Positions 1 through 7,874 are shown, counted from the stretch's first letter. The stretch is DNA of 12,428 nt from CAJXZP01 sp047610145 (GCA_047610145.1 JBLFZF010000080.1:1-12428), one strand, 5' to 3'. Numbers and translations: made by a program. Notes: generated by a model from the sequence alone, not told the origin.

Positions 1-1
1 A

Positions 2-3000
2 GTACAAGTTGTATTCAACCCGAAAACCAATAAGGAAGAAAAGACAAAACTTAAAAAGAAAGAGTATAAACACAGACTAACTACTTTGGGCTTGTTAATG
101 GTCATGAAAGGTGATATTGCCTTAGGTCAAGGAAACTTGAATGCGGCTGATTCTATTTATGTTCGTAATCGTCATGAGTTATTAAAAATGGTTAAGAAGA
201 AAGACATTAGTTATTTAAACAATAGCTATGGTAAAACTCGTTTACGAGTTTTACAAGGTGACCCTTTAGCAGCGATGGACTTAAAAAACATTCGAAAAAA
301 ATACGCTACTCAGGTAAAGTACTCGATTCCTAACTTAACATATTTAGATATTTTTGAGAATGAAATTAGAGCAGATGCGCAACTGGATAACTATTCCAAA
401 TACAAAAGTGCCACGAAGCAATTTCAAAGAGAGGTTAGTAGTAACTTCCCAAATAAGTCTGCACATATATTCACCGCTGAGTATTTAGGCCAGTTAGAAA
501 ACTTAACCAAAGGAAAGTATAAAACCTATGGAAAGCGGATGAACAAGCAGGCCCTAAACCTGAAAGATTACTACGGACCAAAGGATGCTGGTCAAATCAG
601 TTTTTTATACGATTTAGCCACCGCACAAATAAACCTTTATGACTTTGAAGGAGCTAAAAAGACATATCTAAACATACTAGAACTAGCCGATTACAACAAT
701 TCTGATTCCAGTTCTTTCTTTTATAATGCCAATTTAGAACTCGGATCCTATTATTTAAACTATACCACTGAGTTTGCAGTTGCAGATTCTTTATTTTCTG
801 GGTACTACGAACCTTTTGTTTTAAAGGAACTACATCCTTACCACCCCTATTACGGAAAATTTTTAAATGACTATGCACTTATTGATACCAAGTTAGACCG
901 ATTTAATGAAGCCATCATTAAATATCAACAATTAGCCGATATCAATAGTGTGAAATACGGAGATCTGACAGAAGAGTATGCTTTGGTTTTACAAAGAATG
1001 GCATCGGCTCAGATTGATATTGGAGATTATACCTCAGCAGAGCAAAATCTGATCCAGGCACTACTCGCTTTCAAAACCGAGAAAAAAACAAAAACACAAA
1101 ATTATATTTACACCCAACAAGCCATTGGAGAATTGTACGCTATAAATGGAGATTTCATTAATGCCAAAAGGAATCTTCAAGATGCGTATCAAAATGCCGG
1201 GAAATTTGACTTGGTCAATGAAATGTTGCCTATTAATGCGAATGAAGCATTAGCTGAACTTTATTTTGAAGTAGGTAAATACGATAATGCAGAAGACATT
1301 TTAATTGAGTCCATCTTAATAAAGGGAGATAAACTGGGAGAAAACAGTCCTGAGTTAATTAACGCTTATGCCCTACTTGGTCAGATCTACTTAGTTCAAG
1401 GAAAATTAATTGAAGCCGAAAAGTTAATCGGTAAATCGGTTGATATTAGCAAACAAACGTATGGCAAACACGCGCTTCGTTACTTAGAACGTAAAATATT
1501 ATTAGGTGATATCTATTACAAAATGGGAGATTCTGATAGGTCTGTAGAAATATATAATTCAGTAATTAGTGAGTACGAATCGAAATTTGGGGATAATTAT
1601 TTGAATCTAGCAGATTTACTTATTAGGAAATCAAGAGTACAACTAAACACCAGCGCCACCATTGCTTCATTAATGAATGATTTAAACCGAGCAAACACGA
1701 TCATTACCACTAACGTAAACGATCATCATCCAATGATTGCTGAGGTTACCGAGCTTAAAGCGATGGTATACATTAGAGAAAAGAATTTTGACCAAGCTTT
1801 AATTCAACTCCAAGCAGCCAACCTTATCTATTCGTCTACTTATGGAGATAACCACTTTAAAACAGCCGACAATCAAGTAAATATTGCCACGCTGTATTAT
1901 AAAAAAGGCAGTTATGTAAATGCATTAAGTTTCTACAATAGGGCTCTGGGTATCTACAAGAAAATATTTAGCGACTCCCATCCTAAGTATGTTTCGACAC
2001 TAAGTAAAATTGGCCGAACATACTATGCCCAAAAGAACTACAAAAGAGCCGCAGAAACACTGAGACAGTCAACACAAATGTATCTTTCTTATATTTCAGA
2101 CTACTTTCCTTCTTTGTCTGAAATGGAAAAGGACAATTATTGGTCTTCAATTCAAGGAGACTTTGAACTATTCAACTCACTCGCCTTAAATTATTACAAA
2201 AATGACGATGCAATTATTGGCGAGATGTATAACAATCGTTTAGCAACAAAAGCTATTCTTTTAAACTCTTCTTTAAAGCTAAAAAAACGAATTTTGAACT
2301 ATGGATCTCCCGAGTTAATTTCAAAATATACCGGCTGGCTTTCTAAAAAAGACTCCTTATTGGTGGCACAGGGCATGAATAAAAACACGCTTGATTCTTT
2401 GAATATTAATATCGCAGAAATGCGAAGTGAAATTAATACCATAGAAAAAGAACTTAGCGAGAGTGCGGAAGGGTTTTCAAGGAATTACGAAAATAAGGCG
2501 GTTGATTGGTCAATGGTTCAAAATAAACTAGCACCCAATGAATCAGCGATGGAAATTATTCGCTTTAATTATTTTGACACTGAATTTACCGATTCTGTTA
2601 TTTATGTAGGACTTTTCGTAGACAAAGAAACCAAAAACAATCCCGAAATAATTATTCTACCAAATGGGAACGATTTAGAAAATAAATACTTCAGTTATTA
2701 TCAAAATGCAGTAAAGCAAAAAACGAAAGACACAAAGTCATACGCTAACTACTGGGAGTACTTTGATTCAAAACTACGAGGCAAAAACAAAATTTACTTT
2801 TCTGGTGATGGTGTTTATAATCAATTAAATCCGGAAACATTTAAGAATTTTGATGGAGCCTATTTAATGGATTCCTACACGTTCTACTTTATATCAAATA
2901 CACGAGATATTGTAGACCAAGCACAAAGTGACAAACCCCTTTACACTAATACTACGGCTGTCATGTTTGGAAACCCGAAATTTGAAACTACGATTACTGG

Positions 3001-3676
3001 ACACTCAAAAAACTCTATAACTCCTCTTGATGCCTTACCTGGAGCTGAACTAGAAGTCAATTTATTGGATAGCTTTTTAGTACAGAGTAATTGGACCACC
3101 GAGAATTATGTAGGAATAGAAGCTACTGAAACTAAGTTAAAAGAAGTAGTGAGTCCGAGAATACTTCATATTGCTACGCATGGCTTCTTTATGGCTGATG
3201 AGCATCACAAAAACCAAACAGAACTGGTAGGCACAGAACAACAAACCACCACAAACCCCCTCTTACGTTCTGGGTTATTATTTACAGGTGCAGCGCCATT
3301 ATTAGCCACTGAAAATGTATATCAATTTAATCAAACAGATGGAGTACTCACCGCTTTTGAGGCCATGAACTTAAACTTAGATCAAACCGAAATAGTATTT
3401 TTAAGCGCCTGTGAAACCGGACGTGGAGAAGTAAAATCTGGTGAAGGTGTTTACGGCTTACAGCGTTCATTTATTGTTGCAGGAGCACAAAATGTAGTGA
3501 TGACTCTATTTAAAGTAGACGATGCTGTTACTCAAAAATTAGTCACCTTATTCTATACCGAATGGATAAAAACCGGAGACAAACGAACTGCGTTTAACAA
3601 CGCAAAAAAAACCATCTTAGAAGAGTTTAAAGATCCTATTTATTGGGGCTCATTTATTATGGTTGGATTAGATTAA
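2..3676 (+). CDS. TPR-repeat CHAT-domain protein (caspase-like protease fold), 5'-truncated by window edge
   Basis: The reading frame is open to the left edge, so the true start and any signal peptide lie outside; at least 1,224 codons are visible. Numbering from the TTG at 86, roughly residues 1-720 are helical repeats. Several are kinesin-light-chain-like TPRs of about 42 residues, with patterns such as AYALLGQIYLVQGKLIEAEK, YGDNHFKTAD and SDSHPKYVSTL. A charged helical linker follows (about 720-800). The C-terminal 370 residues form a CHAT domain. It carries the two expected catalytic signatures, His1032 in HIATHGFF and Cys1109 in LSACETGRGE, followed by GVYGLQRSFIVAGA. Both dyad residues are intact, so a peptidase activity of the separase/caspase type is plausible; the substrate is unknown. 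A small gene follows after 12 nt in the same direction, probably co-transcribed. FecR-like and CHASE2 genes lie just beyond. The domain call is firm; the cellular role is inference. Confidence 0.93.
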   Translation, partial: VQVVFNPKTNKEEKTKLKKKEYKHRLTTLGLLMVMKGDIALGQGNLNAADSIYVRNRHELLKMVKKKDISYLNNSYGKTRLRVLQGDPLAAMDLKNIRKKYATQVKYSIPNLTYLDIFENEIRADAQLDNYSKYKSATKQFQREVSSNFPNKSAHIFTAEYLGQLENLTKGKYKTYGKRMNKQALNLKDYYGPKDAGQISFLYDLATAQINLYDFEGAKKTYLNILELADYNNSDSSSFFYNANLELGSYYLNYTTEFAVADSLFSGYYEPFVLKELHPYHPYYGKFLNDYALIDTKLDRFNEAIIKYQQLADINSVKYGDLTEEYALVLQRMASAQIDIGDYTSAEQNLIQALLAFKTEKKTKTQNYIYTQQAIGELYAINGDFINAKRNLQDAYQNAGKFDLVNEMLPINANEALAELYFEVGKYDNAEDILIESILIKGDKLGENSPELINAYALLGQIYLVQGKLIEAEKLIGKSVDISKQTYGKHALRYLERKILLGDIYYKMGDSDRSVEIYNSVISEYESKFGDNYLNLADLLIRKSRVQLNTSATIASLMNDLNRANTIITTNVNDHHPMIAEVTELKAMVYIREKNFDQALIQLQAANLIYSSTYGDNHFKTADNQVNIATLYYKKGSYVNALSFYNRALGIYKKIFSDSHPKYVSTLSKIGRTYYAQKNYKRAAETLRQSTQMYLSYISDYFPSLSEMEKDNYWSSIQGDFELFNSLALNYYKNDDAIIGEMYNNRLATKAILLNSSLKLKKRILNYGSPELISKYTGWLSKKDSLLVAQGMNKNTLDSLNINIAEMRSEINTIEKELSESAEGFSRNYENKAVDWSMVQNKLAPNESAMEIIRFNYFDTEFTDSVIYVGLFVDKETKNNPEIIILPNGNDLENKYFSYYQNAVKQKTKDTKSYANYWEYFDSKLRGKNKIYFSGDGVYNQLNPETFKNFDGAYLMDSYTFYFISNTRDIVDQAQSDKPLYTNTTAVMFGNPKFETTITGHSKNSITPLDALPGAELEVNLLDSFLVQSNWTTENYVGIEATETKLKEVVSPRILHIATHGFFMADEHHKNQTELVGTEQQTTTNPLLRSGLLFTGAAPLLATENVYQFNQTDGVLTAFEAMNLNLDQTEIVFLSACETGRGEVKSGEGVYGLQRSFIVAGAQNVVMTLFKVDDAVTQKLVTLFYTEWIKTGDKRTAFNNAKKTILEEFKDPIYWGSFIMVGLD

Positions 3677-3688
3677 AAATGGATCCAA

Positions 3689-4222
3689 ATGAATCTTTAT
3701 TTTTCGATACTATTTAGTGTTAGTCTATTCAACTTTCCGGATATTAGGCTCCCTATTTTAATCGAACAGAAAAGTGAAATAACGTGTTCTGAAAATGGAT
3801 GCACAGGCACTTATTCAGGACCTGAGTTTATAAGTAAATCTGATATTGCGCATCAATTCTCTAATAAAATGTCGAAGGAAGTTGGCACTAAATTGAAGGA
3901 GCTGTACAAAAATGGAACGTACGTTAAAGTCGATTTTCCAAACATTCAAATGTCCACAGAGGGTATGGGATCTGGCAATGTCACCTATACCCTGACCATT
4001 CCCTTTATCGCAGTTGAAAAAAAATGCGCAGCTTATACCTCATTTGACCACGTTGGCGGCTGGAACCATACACCAAATTTAATTTCGAGAAAAAACCAGT
4101 TAAGTAGAGGGTTAATGGACAACGGAACGTTAGACATTAGTACGCTAAAAACTACACCCGAGGGATTACAGGAGTATTGGATTCAATGGAAAAATCAAAT
4201 AACACAATCTGAATGCCCTTAA
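3689..4222 (+). CDS. small exported-looking cysteine protein of unknown function
   Basis: This 177-residue protein is not one I recognise. The first 16 residues are hydrophobic (MNLYFSILFSVSLFNF), resembling a weak signal peptide but lacking the usual basic N-terminus. The rest is polar and probably extracytoplasmic. It has four cysteines (33, 38, 113, 176); C33 and C38 lie in a CSENGC motif, and two disulfides are possible. The C-terminal half is rich in aromatic residues. The ATG at 3689 is 12 nt after the CHAT gene stop, which suggests translation from the same transcript and perhaps a partner or substrate role; that is inference. An ATG at 3679 is in another frame and stops after 12 codons. 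Codon use resembles the neighbours. It is likely real because of its length, tight spacing and lack of a competing frame. Confidence 0.7.
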   Translation: MNLYFSILFSVSLFNFPDIRLPILIEQKSEITCSENGCTGTYSGPEFISKSDIAHQFSNKMSKEVGTKLKELYKNGTYVKVDFPNIQMSTEGMGSGNVTYTLTIPFIAVEKKCAAYTSFDHVGGWNHTPNLISRKNQLSRGLMDNGTLDISTLKTTPEGLQEYWIQWKNQITQSECP

Positions 4223-4348
4223 CGTGATTCATATACGTTGACGAATTTCAATACGTTCACCAAAGTAAAAGGAAATACTAATACGTGTTTCCTGTGATTA
4301 TACATTCAACCTCAGTTAAAAAGAAGTTCCTGAGCGTATTTGAAAATT

Positions 4349-4441
4349 AAATAGTCCTCCTTTCAGGGTCATCTGTGGGTACTCTTTAATGAACTCAACG
4401 CACCCAAACTACTTTCATTTGTCACCACAGGACTATTTTTT
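4349..4441 (+). ncRNA. candidate structured RNA or DNA hairpin element ending in a T-run
   Basis: Nested complementary segments are visible. AAATAGTC (4349-4356) pairs with GACTATTT (4431-4438). CTGTGG (4373-4378) pairs with CCACAG (4425-4430). TAC (4380-4382) can pair with GTA, allowing a bulge. AATGAA (4388-4393) pairs with TTCATT (4414-4419). On the 3' side the outer arms are contiguous, while the 5' side carries a 16-nt insert with a mini-hairpin CCT-TTC-AGG. Six Ts (4436-4441) begin inside the outer 3' arm. It could be a terminator-like 3' end of the CHAT transcript, an independent small RNA, or a dispersed palindromic repeat. I do not recognise a known RNA family. Strand is assigned from the T-run. 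Confidence 0.4.
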
Positions 4442-4484
4442 AAAATTAAATTTGAGTCTATTAAAAACCATACAAATTCCAAGC

Positions 4485-4517
4485 AAAAAAAAGCCCCTCC
4501 AATAAATGGAGAGGCTT
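4485..4517 (-). terminator. rho-independent terminator of the FecR-like gene
   Basis: On the minus strand GCCTCTCCA (plus 4507-4515) pairs with TGGAGGGGC (plus 4493-4501) around a 5-nt loop, with one G.U pair. Eight Ts follow directly (A-run 4485-4492 on the plus strand). It lies 22 nt after the stop codon of the minus-strand FecR-like gene and is a textbook intrinsic terminator. Confidence 0.9.
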
Positions 4518-4538
4518 AGATACCGTTCGAATGGATGT

Positions 4539-5462
4539 TTAATTCTTTACTTTAACAGACTCTAGTCCTATTTTAAACAAGAAGGTATTATACGCATCTT
4601 GAAACTCTACAATGTTTGGTTCTTTTTCAAGAGCACTTTCATAATAAGGAATCGCATTTAAAAACAATTCTTGATCTTCTAAATAAGTCGCAATAACCAT
4701 ATCTCCAATAGCCGAGTTTGGAGGAACCTCACTTTTCAGCATGTTCAAATCTGTTTCGTAGCGAGCCATTTCAGAACGAGTGGGCACTTGCAAAGAAATA
4801 AATCCGGAGTTCACTTCTGGGTTACTGGCATCTGCTACTTTCATTTTATACACCTGACCGGGGTTCAATCCTAGTTCGGCAAAATCAATAGAAATTGATT
4901 TATCCGTTGTCTTTTTATTATATACAGATTCTTCGTATAAGTTAAATATATTCACATTATACTCGGCAATACTAGATTTGGGAAACCATTGTACAGCACC
5001 TTCTGTACCTGTTATTTTTGTGATTTTAGGAAGAAACATCACAATGTCTTTGTTCTCTACAGATCTTTCAACGGAACCTGTATACTTCATGTTTCTAGCC
5101 GTATTATCATCTACCTTACTCATGTCGTTTACCAACAGATTTAAATATTTTTGAGCCATCGAGGTTTCGCCACTCGTTAAAGCTTTCGAAAGATCCTTGA
5201 CGTAATAAACGCCCCCTTTCTTAAGTTCTAATGCCTTTCCATCAGCACTCACTAAACCAACGTAACTCGTGGTACCCGTAATAATAATCTTATCTTCCTC
5301 AAATATTTTAAGACCGGTAGAAATAGGGGTGTATTCATCTGGGTTTGCTCCTCTTTGAACCATGCAGGTTCCCTTAGCAGCTAACGTTTTAAAGATAACT
5401 TCCTGGGCATTAAGTCCTACGCATATTAAGGTAGCACATAAAACTGTAGCAATTTTTCTCAT
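4539..5462 (-). CDS. secreted FecR-like protein with C-terminal TPR-like helices
   Basis: The ATG at 5462 (MRKIATVLCATLICVGLNA|QE) gives a clean signal peptide with probable cleavage after residue 19. An in-frame TTG five codons upstream gives a poorer N-terminus, so I use the ATG; the protein is 307 residues. Residues about 25-95 resemble a FecR beta-domain: a glycine/turn-rich series with STGLKIFEEDKIIITG, then GLVSADGKALELKKGG. Residues about 130-220 look like an all-beta module, and about 235-300 form helices with a TPR-like stretch (AIPYYESALEKEPNIVEFQD). There is no anti-sigma N-terminal region or inner-membrane helix, and no sigma factor nearby, so it is not a classical FecR regulator. 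It has its own terminator, and its upstream region is shared with the divergent CHASE2 gene. A periplasmic ligand-binding or scaffold role alongside the CHASE2 and CHAT proteins is inferred. Confidence 0.8.
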   Translation of the reverse strand: MRKIATVLCATLICVGLNAQEVIFKTLAAKGTCMVQRGANPDEYTPISTGLKIFEEDKIIITGTTSYVGLVSADGKALELKKGGVYYVKDLSKALTSGETSMAQKYLNLLVNDMSKVDDNTARNMKYTGSVERSVENKDIVMFLPKITKITGTEGAVQWFPKSSIAEYNVNIFNLYEESVYNKKTTDKSISIDFAELGLNPGQVYKMKVADASNPEVNSGFISLQVPTRSEMARYETDLNMLKSEVPPNSAIGDMVIATYLEDQELFLNAIPYYESALEKEPNIVEFQDAYNTFLFKIGLESVKVKN

Positions 5463-5485
5463 CGTTTTAGGTTTCAATCGAGGCT

Positions 5486-5492
5486 CAAAATA
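5486..5492 (-). promoter_or_regulatory. possible -7 box of the FecR-like gene
   Basis: The minus strand reads TATTTTG, one base shorter than the Bacteroidota -7 consensus TAnnTTTG. It ends 23 nt before the chosen ATG (5462), the same range as other promoters in this window. No clear -33 TTG was found. Low confidence because the site is imperfect. Confidence 0.35.
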
Positions 5493-5558
5493 GAACTGTC
5501 TACGAAAGTACTTATTTTTTTAATTAAACACCTCATAATCAACACTAAAAATATATGT

Positions 5559-5566
5559 TATTTTTG
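5559..5566 (+). promoter_or_regulatory. -7 promoter box of the CHASE2 gene
   Basis: TATTTTTG matches the Bacteroidota -7 consensus TAnnTTTG exactly and ends 20 nt before the ATG at 5587. No convincing -33 TTG is visible at the expected distance. The site shares a short divergent intergenic region with the FecR-like gene. Confidence 0.55.
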
Positions 5567-5586
5567 GTATTCAAAAACTAAACGGA

Positions 5587-6810
5587 ATGAACATCCTTAC
5601 TCGGAAGAGCGTACTCATATGTACCCTATTTATTTTTCTATTTCTCGGGTTTTTATCTAAAATCCCCATTCAATTTGAATCAAAGTTACTAGACCCAATA
5701 GGCAATGCTCTAAAAGATTTTGAATTAACCGACCTGGTTTTTAGTCAATTAAGAACCACTCAAACTATTGACACTAATATTGTTTTAGTCAACATTGGTC
5801 ATCTTTCTCGTTCTCAAATTGGAAAGCAAATTGAGATTTTAAATCGGTACGAACCCAAAGTAATAGGAATGGATGCTTTTTTTAGAAGCAAAAAAGAGTT
5901 TAGAGAGGATATTCAGTTAATCATGGCATTATCGCAAGTTCAAAACTTAGTTTTAGTCTCTGATTTAGAAAACAGGAATGAGATGAACACCTGCTTTGAC
6001 ACCATGACTACTTCTCACCCTCAATTCAATCAATTTGCAAAAAACGGTTTTGCAGATCTCATTACAGATGAAGAAAGTTTTAGAACTATACGTCAAATAA
6101 CTCCACTGTTTTGCTTGGCAGATAGCCTGGTTCAATCGTTCTCCTTAGTATTAGCTCAAATCTATGACTCGGCTTCTGTTAACTACCTTCTTAAAAGAAA
6201 TAATGAGCGCGAAGCCATTAACTGGAAAGGAAACCACTCCAAGTTTTACACTCTTGATTCTCAAGAATTATTAAACGAAGAAGCTGATTTTTCTTTTATT
6301 AAAGACAAAATTGTCATCATGGGATTCATGGGCGGACGAGAATTAGGAGAACCATCTTTAGAGGACACTTTTTACACCCCTCTAAACCCCCAATCTGCGG
6401 GAAGAGCTTTTCCTGACATGTACGGAGTCACAGTGCATGCAAATGCGGTATCTATGATTTTAAATCGTGATTATATCAACGTTCTGCCAGAATGGGTAGA
6501 TCTTTTAATTGCATTTATACTCCTCTATTTCAACGTAGCAATATTTATATGGATAGGAGAAAAATTCAAGCTATACTATGATTTAGTGACTAAAATTTTA
6601 ATCTTAGTCGAGGTGGCATTATTACTAGGCGGTGTTATTTTCATCTTGTTATATTTCCAAATCAGACTCAATCTGACCATCGCCATAATTGCCATCATAT
6701 TCTCCGGAGATTTAACCGAGTTATATATTGGTTCACTAAGAGGCCTTACTATTAAAGGTCTCCGAAAATTAGGATTAAAGCTAAAAAAATATGGAGGGAC
6801 AGCAAATTAG
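5587..6810 (+). CDS. CHASE2-domain membrane sensor protein without output domain
   Basis: This 407-residue protein has an N-terminal membrane helix (about 8-24) and a periplasmic CHASE2 domain (about 35-295). CHASE2 features include DTNIVLVNIGHLSRSQIG, PKVIGMDAFF, KDKIVIMGFMG and the late YTPLN...MYGVTVHANAV motif. Three C-terminal membrane helices follow at about 304-323, 333-357 and 362-378. This one-plus-three layout is typical of CHASE2 receptors, which usually continue into a kinase, cyclase or CHAT output domain. Here the protein stops after a short basic cytoplasmic tail (KGLRKLGLKLKK), so any output must be a separate protein. It is transcribed divergently from the FecR-like gene and overlaps the convergent glucosaminidase gene by 4 bp. 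The fold assignment is good; the ligand and partner are unknown. Confidence 0.87.
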   Translation: MNILTRKSVLICTLFIFLFLGFLSKIPIQFESKLLDPIGNALKDFELTDLVFSQLRTTQTIDTNIVLVNIGHLSRSQIGKQIEILNRYEPKVIGMDAFFRSKKEFREDIQLIMALSQVQNLVLVSDLENRNEMNTCFDTMTTSHPQFNQFAKNGFADLITDEESFRTIRQITPLFCLADSLVQSFSLVLAQIYDSASVNYLLKRNNEREAINWKGNHSKFYTLDSQELLNEEADFSFIKDKIVIMGFMGGRELGEPSLEDTFYTPLNPQSAGRAFPDMYGVTVHANAVSMILNRDYINVLPEWVDLLIAFILLYFNVAIFIWIGEKFKLYYDLVTKILILVEVALLLGGVIFILLYFQIRLNLTIAIIAIIFSGDLTELYIGSLRGLTIKGLRKLGLKLKKYGGTAN

Positions 6811-7796
6811 TGTCTGCGCAAATAAACCTTTTGCCCTGGTTTTAAAGGCTGGTTTCTCTTCAGTTTATTGAACAGTCGAATCTTAGTGATTTTCACTCCA
6901 TACTGCTGTGAAATCTTCCAAATAGAGTCCCCGTTTTTCACGATATGATAGGCTACTGATCCTTTGCCTCTTTTAGGTTGTAAGTAAACTATCTGACCAT
7001 CCGTAAAACGGTAATCCTTCTTGATGTTATTGTAGATAGTAATCTGCCAAGGGCCCATCTCCATTTTCTTAGCTAGAGATTCTGGGGTATCTCCTTTATT
7101 GGCAATCACGTATTTTATTTTATTTTTCGACAACTTCACCATCGGTTTGCCATAATAGTCAACATCCTCAAAATTCTTGTTTTTATCGTAGTTTTCATTC
7201 GGACCAGTTGGGCTAGATTTAATTTCAGGGTCTTTTATTTCTTTCTCCCCATCTGTTGGCTCATTCTTTGATTTTTTACCTAATGCTTCTTTATCGAAAT
7301 TATATAATTGATTATCTTCAATAATTTTAATTAGCAGTTTTGGATACTTCGGATTAGTAGCATAACCGGCATCTTTTAGCGCATGTGCCCAGCCTTTATA
7401 ATTAGTGATTTTAAGTTCAAAACATTTGGCGTATCTAGGTTTATGTAGAAAGTCAGCATGATCTGCGTACGAATCGTATACTGTATGATACACTCGAAAG
7501 CACTCTCCTTTTTTATCATCATCATGGTACGTTCTTTTTCCCTTCCATGAACTATGACATTTAATACCAAAGTGATTATTTGATTTTTTAGAAAGTTCAC
7601 TGTTTCCGTTACCACTTTCCAAAAGCCCTTGAGCTAGCGTTATACTGGCGGGTACTTTATGCTTACGCATGTTTTGAATAGCGACACTTTTGTACTTATC
7701 AATGTATTGTTTGCGTGTTTGTTGGCCGATACTCAAAAGAGGTAATCCAATAAAAATAACAACAAATAAGATGAATGGTGATTTTTTCAATTTCAT
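6807..7796 (-). CDS. exported GH73 N-acetylglucosaminidase with LysM domains
   Basis: This predicted peptidoglycan hydrolase has 329 residues. A signal peptide (MKLKKSPFILFVVIFIGLPLLSIGQQ) ends near residue 25. The glucosaminidase domain (GH73/FlgJ type) spans about 33-168; ITLAQGLLESGNGNSELS contains the presumed catalytic Glu60, followed by NNHFGIKC and the Tyr/Trp-rich KGWAHALKDAGYATNPKYP. A charged Asp/Lys/Pro-rich linker (170-225) leads to a degenerate LysM (about 228-273) and a good C-terminal LysM (about 281-327, YHIVKNGDSIWKISQQYGV) for cell-wall binding. It probably cleaves the glycan backbone during cell-wall turnover or cell separation. It lies 105 nt downstream of the D-cysteine desulfhydrase-like gene on the same strand but has its own promoter box. 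Its stop overlaps the CHASE2 stop (TTAG, 4 bp) tail-to-tail. Confidence 0.92.
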   Translation of the reverse strand: MKLKKSPFILFVVIFIGLPLLSIGQQTRKQYIDKYKSVAIQNMRKHKVPASITLAQGLLESGNGNSELSKKSNNHFGIKCHSSWKGKRTYHDDDKKGECFRVYHTVYDSYADHADFLHKPRYAKCFELKITNYKGWAHALKDAGYATNPKYPKLLIKIIEDNQLYNFDKEALGKKSKNEPTDGEKEIKDPEIKSSPTGPNENYDKNKNFEDVDYYGKPMVKLSKNKIKYVIANKGDTPESLAKKMEMGPWQITIYNNIKKDYRFTDGQIVYLQPKRGKGSVAYHIVKNGDSIWKISQQYGVKITKIRLFNKLKRNQPLKPGQKVYLRRH

Positions 7797-7819
7797 GTAA
7801 TGGCAATTAACGTAATTTG

Positions 7820-7827
7820 CAAAGGTA
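7820..7827 (-). promoter_or_regulatory. -7 promoter box of the glucosaminidase gene
   Basis: The minus strand reads TACCTTTG, an exact TAnnTTTG match ending 23 nt before the ATG at 7796. TTG triplets lie upstream but not at the ideal spacing. It supports independent transcription of this gene from the upstream PLP-enzyme gene. Confidence 0.55.
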
Positions 7828-7874
7828 TATTTGACAAGGCAAGTAATTAATTATTATTACTGGAATACAAACAT

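Larger units (their letters stand above)
4223..4538. other. non-coding stretch between the CHAT operon and the convergent FecR-like gene
   Basis: No convincing gene is present. From left to right it holds three ATACGT motifs (4233, 4251, 4281). A small hairpin at 4271-4292 pairs GGAAATAC with GTGTTTCC (one G.U) across a 6-nt loop and has no T-run, so it is not a standard terminator. The nested inverted-repeat element 4349-4441 and the minus-strand terminator 4485-4517 follow, both listed separately. On the minus strand 4316-4408 is a 30-codon stop-free stretch ending NFQIRSGTSF, which might be a decayed coding or repeat remnant. Confidence 0.6.

Noticed and set aside
654..878. Minus-strand open frame of 74 codons inside the CHAT gene
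   Set aside because: Antisense shadow of the strongly supported TPR region, with no domain or start context.
2..3676. TPR-CHAT as the Craspase peptidase of a type III-E CRISPR system
   Set aside because: No Cas7-11, other cas genes or CRISPR repeats are present, and the TPR region is of the common kinesin-light-chain type.
4389..4505. Plus-strand 38-codon ORF (MNSTHPNYFHLSPQDYF...) in the intergenic region
   Set aside because: It runs through the hairpin arms and the A-run of the minus-strand terminator and ends in low-complexity Lys codons, so it is very likely chance.
5463..5477. TTG start extending the FecR-like protein by five residues
   Set aside because: The ATG at 5462 gives a typical signal peptide and a normal leader length.
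6742..6765. Hairpin GAGGCCTT/AAGGTCTC near the end of the CHASE2 gene
   Set aside because: It lies within coding sequence, has no T-run, and the encoded residues fit the protein, so it is not a terminator.
7376..7615. 79-codon minus-strand frame inside the glucosaminidase gene
   Set aside because: It overlaps the catalytic domain in another frame and has no recognisable features.
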